This document shows, piece by piece, positions 1 to 4,969 of a DNA stretch of 5,374 nucleotides; position 1 is the first letter of the stretch; every line of letters starts with the position of its first letter. Source of the stretch: Clostridiales bacterium (GTDB taxonomy: Bacteria; Bacillota; Clostridia; Lachnospirales; Lachnospiraceae). The notes under the pieces were generated by a model that saw nothing but the letters and a program-made list of their open reading frames with translations, was not told the DNA's origin and did not search any database. The position numbers and the translations under genes are program-made. The DNA is taken from contig JAJBVF010000082.1 of NCBI GenBank assembly GCA_020859965.1, positions 1-5,374 of the forward strand, in the 5' to 3' direction.

Positions 1-96
1 TCGTTTGATGAAGAACAGTGCTTTCGGTTTGATGAATATCGATGGCATTTTGAAAAAGTGGATCGGAAAAAGCAGGATTTGGTTCGAGGTCTGTAA
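1..96 (+). CDS. C-terminal fragment of an unidentified protein (5' end outside window)
   Basis: Frame 1 is open from the window edge to a TAA at 94-96 and gives 31 residues, beginning SFDEEQCFRFDEYRWHF and ending KKQDLVRGL. The peptide is strongly charged and rich in D, E, K and R, as in a soluble protein tail. I do not recognise the family. The 10-base string GTTTGATGAA occurs at 3-12 and again at 27-36, exactly eight codons apart, so the peptide carries two FDE units. Frame 2 is also open, from position 2 to a TAG at 176-178, and would give a more hydrophobic tail. I prefer frame 1 because its composition and codon use resemble the AT-rich genes that follow, but the choice is not secure. 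The KKQDLVR near the end loosely recalls KKQLDLVR in the first downstream paralogue, which may be chance. Confidence 0.4.
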   Translation, partial: SFDEEQCFRFDEYRWHFEKVDRKKQDLVRGL

Positions 97-103
97 CAAG
101 TAT

Positions 104-125
104 TATGTTTTAAGTACTAAACATA
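104..125. repeat. AT-rich inverted repeat just after the first ORF
   Basis: TATGTTT (104-110) and AAACATA (119-125) form a perfect 7-bp stem around an 8-base loop that contains the palindrome AGTACT. It starts 7 bases after the stop at 94-96. The position suits a transcript end, but the stem is almost all A-T and no T-run follows. It could be a weak terminator, an operator, or simply a chance dyad in AT-rich DNA. Confidence 0.25.
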
Positions 126-315
126 AATATAATTTCTATCTTCTATCCTTTAAAGTAGAATGGAAGCAGCCTTTATAGAATACAGTTCATAAGCTTGTTA
201 CATGTTTGATTAAAGTTTAATTCAATCAATGCTAGACCTGTTCTTTTATTTTCCCCTAGGCAGAGATATGATGATATTAAGTACATTTGCCTGCAAAATA
301 TGGATCCAATAGTTA

Positions 316-343
316 GGCAGGAAGTCTGCACTGTGGGCAGGAA
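316..343. repeat. Two direct GGCAGGAA repeats at 20-base spacing
   Basis: GGCAGGAA occurs at 316-323 and again at 336-343, a 20-base period (about two helical turns). A related TAGGCAG occurs at 257-263 and 314-320. The repeats lie 64-92 bases upstream of the first DUF6714-like start, inside a short G+C-richer patch of otherwise AT-rich DNA. Same-face spacing is typical of binding sites for dimeric regulators, but no regulator gene is visible and this may be chance. Confidence 0.25.
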
Positions 344-407
344 ACTGGCCCTAGCATGAATCGGAGAGTTATTATTGCATGAGAATAAAGAAAAAGCGTA
401 AATTAAC

Positions 408-950
408 ATGGCTATGATTTATCCTTCCGAGATTCTCAATAATATGATCCACGAAGTGGAAAAAGCATTTCCGTTGGAAACTCCTGTTTTTCCAACAAGT
501 AGTATTCGCGATCTCATTGAAAACCCCGACCATCCGGATGATGAAGGGCGAGAATGCGGCGAACCGTTTTTGAACCAACGCTGGATTGATGTTCCTGCTA
601 TACAATGGTACTATAACGCCGAGTTTGTGAGTTTTGCTGCAAGTAGTGCTCTTGCCTATTTTCTCCCGTCAATCATAAGGCTTTCTTATCTTGAGGAAAT
701 AGCAAATGAAAAAAGGTACATGAGTGACACGAGGGAATGGATGATGAATGTACTAACTGGAATTAATTTTTGGGGAGAAGAAGTGCATTGGCGGATAAAA
801 ACTACAAATGATATCTATCATTCGTATACAAAAAAACAACTTGACTTAGTCAGAAATTGGATTTTATTCGAAAATAGAAAGCACAACGATGAATCCGGTT
901 GTACTCATGCTCTTGACTTGGTAGATAGGGCAGCAAAAAAATTAATATAA
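408..950 (+). CDS. DUF6714-like small cytosolic protein, copy 1
   Basis: A 180-residue protein of unknown function with no signal peptide or membrane segment. The N-terminal third has a helix-like stretch (NNMIHEVEKAFP, 11-22) and an acidic segment (NPDHPDDEGREC, 39-50). The core is RWIDVPAIQWYYNAEF (58-73) followed by ALAYFLPSIIRLSYLEE (81-97). Near the C-terminus is YHSYTKKQLDLVRNWILF (137-154). A tryptophan segment, then an F-x-LPS-type helix, then a T-x-x-Q motif before a final helix matches my memory of the DUF6714 family, and length fits; this was not searched. The start at 408 is chosen because the next gene's product begins with MA at the same point. No clear Shine-Dalgarno is present, only an A/G-rich stretch at about 382-398. 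The gene ends 2 bases before its paralogue, so the two are probably one operon. G+C is low (about 33-38% in samples), unlike the genes after 1540, which suggests acquisition by transfer. No biochemical role can be assigned. Confidence 0.85.
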   Translation: MAMIYPSEILNNMIHEVEKAFPLETPVFPTSSIRDLIENPDHPDDEGRECGEPFLNQRWIDVPAIQWYYNAEFVSFAASSALAYFLPSIIRLSYLEEIANEKRYMSDTREWMMNVLTGINFWGEEVHWRIKTTNDIYHSYTKKQLDLVRNWILFENRKHNDESGCTHALDLVDRAAKKLI

Positions 951-952
951 AT

Positions 953-1489
953 ATGGCTTATTATTCCCATGAGAGTCTGAATAATATGATTCAGGAAGTG
1001 GAAAAAGAGTTTCCTCTTGGAAATTCTTTTTTTCCGACAACCAACATTCGGGAGCTCATTGGAAATCCGGATTATCCTGATGATGAAGCAACAGAATGTG
1101 TCAAACCATTTTTAAATAAACGTTGGATTGATGTTCCTGCCATTCAATGGTATCACAATGCAGAGTTTATCAATTTTTCATCGACCTGTGCCCTTTCATA
1201 TTTTTTCCCTTCTATTATCAGGAATTCCTATATGGAGGAAATATCAGGAGCAAATAATTATATGATAGACACTGAGGAATGGATGATGAATAAACTTATT
1301 ATAATTTGTTTTTCAGAAAGAATACGGGACTACGTACAAAAAGAAGTAGATTATATATATCATTCCTATACAAAAGATCAACTCAGCATCGTTAGGAAAT
1401 GGATATTATTTCAAAATAAGGATAATTATTTTACTGATGGATGTGATAATGCCTTAAAAATATTAGACATGGCAATAAGGAATAAGTAA
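953..1489 (+). CDS. DUF6714-like small cytosolic protein, copy 2 (tandem paralogue)
   Basis: A 178-residue paralogue of the preceding gene product. By hand alignment, identity is about 66% over the first 110 residues and lower afterwards. The most conserved blocks are RWIDVPAIQWY (57-67), FPSIIR (85-90), EEWMMN (108-113), IYHSYTK (135-141) and WILF (150-153); the region between about 115 and 130 is largely different. The codons for WIDVP plus two bases are identical at nucleotide level in both copies (582-598 and 1124-1140), but many synonymous changes elsewhere imply an old duplication. The start lies 2 bases after the upstream stop (TAAATATG) with no Shine-Dalgarno, so translation is probably coupled to the first copy. 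G+C is very low (about 27% at 1261-1320). No signal peptide or membrane segment is visible. Function is unknown; conserved residues in both copies mark the likely functional surface. Confidence 0.85.
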   Translation: MAYYSHESLNNMIQEVEKEFPLGNSFFPTTNIRELIGNPDYPDDEATECVKPFLNKRWIDVPAIQWYHNAEFINFSSTCALSYFFPSIIRNSYMEEISGANNYMIDTEEWMMNKLIIICFSERIRDYVQKEVDYIYHSYTKDQLSIVRKWILFQNKDNYFTDGCDNALKILDMAIRNK

Positions 1490-1500
1490 CAATTCATATG

Positions 1501-1529
1501 TTAATTCTTAGGGATATGTCCTCTACAAT
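1501..1529 (+). promoter_or_regulatory. Weak sigma70-like promoter candidate before the glycosyltransferase
   Basis: TTAATT (1501-1506) and TACAAT (1524-1529) are 17 bases apart; the -10 matches TATAAT at 5 of 6 positions and the -35 only at 3. Transcription would begin near 1536, leaving a leader of about 7 bases before the ATG at 1543, so the mRNA would be almost leaderless. The gap of 53 bases and the change in base composition favour an independent promoter for this gene, but the site itself is only a candidate. Confidence 0.22.
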
Positions 1530-1542
1530 GGAATAACTAACT

Positions 1543-2577
1543 ATGGACTCTCTCTACATCATCGGGTTTCCGTCCCTCTATGGAGGGGCGGGAGCCGAGC
1601 TTTACCACCAGATTAAGGTTTGGAGGCACATGTGTGTGGATATTCATCTCATTCCCACCCAAAAAAACGTGCACCGTGCCGAGCTCTATCCGGAAATGGT
1701 TGGGCAGGGCGTCACGGTACATGAAGGATACGACTGGTCAGCCATTCCGGAAGGGGCTCCCGTCATCAGTTTTTGCAATGAAGAGTTCCTGACAGCACTG
1801 CCGGAAATACGGAAACGGACGAGGAGGACGGTCTTCGTCAATTGCATGACCTGGCTTTTCGGCAGCGAAAAGGAAGCCATGAAGAGGGGAGATATTTCCC
1901 TGTTTCTTTACCAGAATGACCGGGTGAGGAAGAACATGATGCCGCGCCTGAGAGCCTTGAATGCCGATCCGTCCATCCGCTTCATGACGTTCAAGCCGTA
2001 TTTTGACACAACCGATTTTCCTTTTATTGCACAGCGTTCTACGGACTGGTTCGGCGCGGGACACATTTCCAGGCAGGATGAGGATAAATTCAGCAAGGAC
2101 ACGTGGCACATTTACGAGCATTTTGCTTCACCCGTCCGGAAGAGAGGAACTTTTCTTGGCTTTGATCAGCGGAGCGAGGCGAAGACCGGAAGGCCGCCCG
2201 ACTGGGTGGAGACGTTCCATGACCAGAGGTCTCTATCCCAGCAGGAGTTTTACCAAAGATGCCACATCGTGCTGCAACCCACGGATACGACGGAGAATTG
2301 GCCGCGCGTGGGCTTTGAGGCCATGGCGAGCGGAAACGTGCTTATTGTGGACAAGCGCGGAGGCTGGGAACAGATGGTGGAACACGGGAAGACCGGATGG
2401 CTGTGCGAAAGCCCCGGGGATTTCATCACATACGCCACCAAGATGGCGTGGGAACCGCATTACCGGGAGGATATGGCCTCCGCTGCCCGGGAACGCGGCA
2501 TGGCGCTGGGAGGGCTGGAAGCGTCCAGGGAAAGCTGGCTGGAAGTGTTTGAAGCAATCAGTCGGATACCGGATTAG
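1543..2577 (+). CDS. GT-B fold glycosyltransferase (GT4-like, group 1)
   Basis: A 344-residue cytosolic glycosyltransferase expected to move a sugar from a nucleotide-sugar donor to an acceptor, probably a surface glycan or lipid-linked precursor; neither substrate can be read from sequence. The N-terminal acceptor half begins with a strand and glycine-rich turn, YIIGFPSLYGGAGAELYHQI (5-24). The C-terminal donor half opens with GHISRQDEDKFSKD (173-186), where R177 and K182 sit where retaining GT-B enzymes commonly contact the donor diphosphate. The diagnostic EX7E motif is present as ENWPRVGFE (E251 and E259), followed by AMASGNVLIVDKRGG (260-274) and HGKTGWLCESPGDF (281-294), the usual nucleotide-sugar end of the GT4/Glycos_transf_1 domain. 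Length is typical. A weak GGA (1530-1532) lies 10 bases before the chosen ATG. The gene is far richer in G+C than the two preceding genes and converges on the ATP-grasp gene. The family is secure; the pathway is not. Confidence 0.88.
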   Translation: MDSLYIIGFPSLYGGAGAELYHQIKVWRHMCVDIHLIPTQKNVHRAELYPEMVGQGVTVHEGYDWSAIPEGAPVISFCNEEFLTALPEIRKRTRRTVFVNCMTWLFGSEKEAMKRGDISLFLYQNDRVRKNMMPRLRALNADPSIRFMTFKPYFDTTDFPFIAQRSTDWFGAGHISRQDEDKFSKDTWHIYEHFASPVRKRGTFLGFDQRSEAKTGRPPDWVETFHDQRSLSQQEFYQRCHIVLQPTDTTENWPRVGFEAMASGNVLIVDKRGGWEQMVEHGKTGWLCESPGDFITYATKMAWEPHYREDMASAARERGMALGGLEASRESWLEVFEAISRIPD

Positions 2578-2625
2578 CAACTTTCTCCCCGCCATGATAG
2601 GTGGATGATCTGTTGGCGCACATGG

Positions 2626-3651
2626 TCAGATAAGCCACGTGCCGTATCGGCAGAGGTTTTTCTGCCTGTTCATGCTGTAGGCGATGATGTATTTGAGGAG
2701 GTCCGCCTGGGAGTAGCCGTGTTCTGCGGCCGCCAGGCAGATGGAGCCGCTTTTGCCCAGGTGGCAGCAGATGTTCATTTCCAGGATGCGCCGTTCGCCT
2801 TTTTCAAAGTCAATCCGGTAGTCGATGCGGAAATAGTCCATCGGCCCCAGGGCGTCCCAGACTTTCTGCACGTCGTTGGCGATGTCCTGTTCCAGGCCGT
2901 GCACGGAGACTGTCTGGTAGCCCAGGTGGTCATGCAGTTTCAGGTCTTCCGTGATGATGCTGCCCGGTTTGTCGGATTTCGGCTGCACGTATCCCAGGAT
3001 GACGGGTTTTTCACCCCCCAGCACGGGAACCGTGACGTCAATGCCTTCGCAGTATTGTTCCACGAGCACTTCATGCCCTTCCTCCATCAGGCGCCGGGCG
3101 CACGCGGCTACCGCCTCCCAGGAGCCGCAGATGCTGTCTTCCCGAATACTGCCGGAAGCGGCTCCAAACCGTTTTTTGACGAAGTAGGGGCCGGGAAAGG
3201 GCGCCTTGTCCGGAATGCCTTTTTCCCCGGAAAGCCCGATGCCCTCCGGCATGTTCAGGCCCAGGGAGCGGAATACCAGCTTGGTCAGGAGCTTGTCTTC
3301 CGCAATGGCGCGGATGTTGGGCGGGGCGCCCAAATAGGGGACCTGGATGAATTCGCAGTACGAGGAGATGAATATTTCAGGCTTGGACATGCCGAACCTG
3401 TTCATCAGGGAGAATACATAGTCCACGTTTCCTTTGGCGAATTGCACGGAATAGGGCTTGGAGGAGGAGACGACGTCATAGCCGATGTCCTGAATGGCCT
3501 TGTAAATGTTGTAGTGGTACTGGGGATAGCCTCCGTTGCCCGTGTAGGGTTTTTTGGAGAAATCGGGAGCGTCGGGGGCATACGGGGCCAGATACATGAT
3601 CCTTGCCGGCTTGCCATATTGATTGAGTTGAATATCCGGTATTTCAAACAT
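2626..3651 (-). CDS. D-Ala-D-Ala-ligase-like ATP-grasp enzyme of unknown substrate
   Basis: A 341-residue ATP-grasp protein that probably activates a carboxylate as acyl phosphate and joins it to an amine. Motifs appear in Ddl order: YLGAPPNIRAIAEDKLLTK (106-124, lid and K120), PYFVKKRFGAASGSI (155-169, VK plus small-residue phosphate loop), VEQYCEGIDVTVPVLG (197-212, matching Ddl E-Y-x-x-G-x-x-x-TV-x-V-LG), FRIDYRID (274-281) and LEMN (290-293). D277, E291 and N293 are the expected metal ligands. Unlike true Ddl, the NTxPGMT segment after the asparagine is replaced by ICCHLGKSGS (294-303), so a different substrate is likely. The N-terminus has an unusual NGGYPQYHYNIYKA (39-52) and the C-terminus a tail ending CRYGTWLI. 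No signal peptide or Shine-Dalgarno is seen. M19 is a possible alternative start, but the AAGGA before it is only 2 bases away. The gene is separated from the kinase gene by a terminator. Confidence 0.85.
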   Translation of the reverse strand: MFEIPDIQLNQYGKPARIMYLAPYAPDAPDFSKKPYTGNGGYPQYHYNIYKAIQDIGYDVVSSSKPYSVQFAKGNVDYVFSLMNRFGMSKPEIFISSYCEFIQVPYLGAPPNIRAIAEDKLLTKLVFRSLGLNMPEGIGLSGEKGIPDKAPFPGPYFVKKRFGAASGSIREDSICGSWEAVAACARRLMEEGHEVLVEQYCEGIDVTVPVLGGEKPVILGYVQPKSDKPGSIITEDLKLHDHLGYQTVSVHGLEQDIANDVQKVWDALGPMDYFRIDYRIDFEKGERRILEMNICCHLGKSGSICLAAAEHGYSQADLLKYIIAYSMNRQKNLCRYGTWLI

Positions 3652-3658
3652 GGTCTGT

Positions 3659-3698
3659 GGCGATTGCGTGGAATGTTTCTTGGATTATGGAAATCGCC
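3659..3698. repeat. 7-bp inverted repeat in the leader of the ATP-grasp gene
   Basis: GGCGATT (3659-3665) and AATCGCC (3692-3698) are perfect inverted copies separated by 26 bases. The element lies between the terminator and the ATP-grasp start (7 bases upstream of the ATG at the near edge), so a transcript reading toward that gene could fold it and affect start-codon access. A chance dyad is possible because the stem is short and the loop long. Confidence 0.3.
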
Positions 3699-3708
3699 GC
3701 AGTGTTCA

Positions 3709-3744
3709 AATAATATAAATAATAAGGGACGGCATAGCCGTCCC
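3709..3744 (-). terminator. Rho-independent terminator of the Obg-kinase transcript
   Basis: GGGACGGC (3726-3733) and GCCGTCCC (3737-3744) form a perfect 8-bp G+C-rich stem with a 3-base ATA loop. Read on the - strand, the hairpin is followed by TTATTATTTATATTAT (about 3725 down to 3710), a T-rich release tract. It begins 36 bases after the kinase stop codon. No T-run follows on the + strand, so the direction is clear. It marks the end of the Obg/kinase unit and implies that the ATP-grasp gene mostly uses its own promoter within 3652-3708. Confidence 0.8.
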
Positions 3745-3780
3745 GGAGAGAATGGAAAAGAAGGAGAGAGAGCTCCCACT

Positions 3781-4938
3781 CTATTTTCTGGACATCCCCT
3801 TGGCCACGCGCTTGACATATTGCTCCATGGACGGAAGTTCCTGTTCAATGCATTCCACCAGCTTGAGCTGCGTGCGGCAGCGGATGAGGTTGTGGTCCGG
3901 GCGGGAAACCTTGAAGTATTGGTCTCCTTCCAGGTAGTCCGTCAGGAACCGGATGCCGATTTCCAGCGTGATGAGTTTTCCGGAAAAAGCAAGCTGGTCT
4001 ATTTCCGCCTGGGTCAGGAAGCCGTGGGCGGCGGCCAGATACCCTTCCACAATGGATTGGAACATCGGCATGCGCATGCGCACCTTGTCCAGGTCTTCCT
4101 CATCTTCTTCCGTAGGCGGGGTAACGGTGCGCACCATGTCGCCGAAGTCGTACAGCACAAGGCCGGGCATGACCGTATCCAGGTCAATGACGCAGACGGC
4201 GTGGTCCGTATCCTCGTCCAGCATGACGTTGTTGATTTTGGTGTCGTTATGGGTGATGCGGGTGGGAAGCACGCCGCTGGCCTGGAGGTCCAGCAAACGG
4301 TCCACGTCCTGCTCGCGCGCCTTGATGAAGTCCAGTTCCGGAAGGCAGGTGGAAAGGCGTTCCTGCGGATCCTGCGCCGCCACTTCCACCAGGCGGTTGA
4401 AGCGGTTCCGGGTGTGGTGGAATCCGGGAATGGTTTCCACGATGTCGTCCGGATTCATGTCGCTGATCAAGTCCTGGAAGGAGCCGAATGCAAATCCGGC
4501 CTGGTACGCCTGGCGGGTGTTTTCCACCACGTCGTAGGTATGCGTGCCTGCCAGGTAATTGTAGCAGCGCCAGATGCCGTCGCCGGGAATGTCGATGTAG
4601 TTGCGGCCGCCGCGTGCCGGATAGAGGTTGAGGGGCTGCCCGGCGGAGTCCGTCAGGCGGCGCAGGACTTTCCAGTTGATGTGCCGCGTGACTTTCTCCA
4701 CATTGCGCATGACGGCTCTGGGGTCCTTGAAGACATAGTCGTTGATGCGCTGGAGGATGTAGGAGTCTTCCGTTCCGTCGCTGTTGCGGTAGGTGGCCTT
4801 GTAAGTGGTGTTGATGTGGCCGCTGGGGATTTCCTTGCCGGTGACGAATTCCCCTTCAATGGCGAAGAGGTCTCCAATTCCGGCGATACGGCACAAGAGC
4901 TGGTCGGGGTCTGTCGTTGCGGCAAGCGGAGCGGTCAT
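3781..4938 (-). CDS. NahK-like N-acetylhexosamine kinase / APH-fold phosphotransferase
   Basis: A 385-residue cytosolic kinase with the aminoglycoside-phosphotransferase fold. It most resembles N-acetylhexosamine 1-kinase (NahK), which phosphorylates GlcNAc or GalNAc at C1 using ATP. The nucleotide-binding N-lobe has SGHINTTYKATY (39-50) and YILQRINDYVF (60-70), close to the NahK GxINxTY and YILQRIN signatures. The catalytic loop is THNDTKINNVML (229-240): D232 is the expected base and N237 a metal ligand. CVIDLDTVMPG (249-259) supplies the DxD metal site, and YDFGDMVR (263-270) follows. Length slightly exceeds Bifidobacterium NahK. A resistance role is unlikely given the NahK-specific motifs. 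Relatives are sometimes labelled mucin desulfatase or aminoglycoside phosphotransferase. The start lies 31 bases after the Obg stop with a pyrimidine-rich leader and no Shine-Dalgarno. It is probably cotranscribed with Obg and ends before the terminator at 3709-3744. In a glycan user it would feed salvaged amino sugars into UDP-sugar pools. Confidence 0.88.
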   Translation of the reverse strand: MTAPLAATTDPDQLLCRIAGIGDLFAIEGEFVTGKEIPSGHINTTYKATYRNSDGTEDSYILQRINDYVFKDPRAVMRNVEKVTRHINWKVLRRLTDSAGQPLNLYPARGGRNYIDIPGDGIWRCYNYLAGTHTYDVVENTRQAYQAGFAFGSFQDLISDMNPDDIVETIPGFHHTRNRFNRLVEVAAQDPQERLSTCLPELDFIKAREQDVDRLLDLQASGVLPTRITHNDTKINNVMLDEDTDHAVCVIDLDTVMPGLVLYDFGDMVRTVTPPTEEDEEDLDKVRMRMPMFQSIVEGYLAAAHGFLTQAEIDQLAFSGKLITLEIGIRFLTDYLEGDQYFKVSRPDHNLIRCRTQLKLVECIEQELPSMEQYVKRVAKGMSRK

Positions 4939-4969
4939 GTGGAAGGGAGAGAGGGTTGGACGGATGGTT

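Larger units (their letters stand above)
97..407. other. AT-rich intergenic region with no convincing gene
   Basis: These 311 bases separate the upstream ORF tail from the first DUF6714-like gene. The region is mostly very AT-rich (about 27% G+C over 121-180). Stops are frequent on the + strand; the longest ATG-started + frame I found, at 229-312, gives 27 residues and lacks a ribosome binding site. The - strand has a 78-codon open frame (173-409), but its product is a cysteine- and serine-rich mixture with no recognisable motif, so I treat it as chance. The region holds a palindrome (104-125), a second AT-rich dyad (206-229, TTGATT and AATCAA around ATTAAAGTTTAAT) and short GGCAGGAA direct repeats (316-343). 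Sigma70-like -10 hexamers such as TAGAAT (156-161) and TATGAT (267-272) occur, but no good -35 is suitably spaced, so no promoter is called. The promoter of the downstream gene pair is probably somewhere here. Confidence 0.6.

Noticed and set aside
375..404. TTGCAT and TAAATT as a promoter for the first paralogue
   Set aside because: The -10 would end 3 bases before the ATG, placing the transcription start inside the coding sequence.
173..605. Two - strand open frames of 77-78 codons over the intergenic gap and the start of the first paralogue
   Set aside because: They overlap each other, lack ribosome binding sites and recognisable motifs, and one lies opposite the conserved gene at 408-950.
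2578..2625. Bidirectional terminator between the convergent genes
   Set aside because: Only short stems with wobble or long loops are present and no T-run follows on either strand.
3684..3709. Possible - strand promoter TTGAAC (3709-3704) and CATAAT (3689-3684) before the ATP-grasp gene
   Set aside because: The hexamers are good, but the spacer is only 14 bases, too short for a normal sigma70 promoter, and the -35 overlaps the upstream terminator tract.
3781..4938. Aminoglycoside resistance gene
   Set aside because: The fold is shared, but the HNDTKINN, YILQRIN and GHINTTY motifs match NahK-type sugar kinases, and the context is chromosomal beside Obg.
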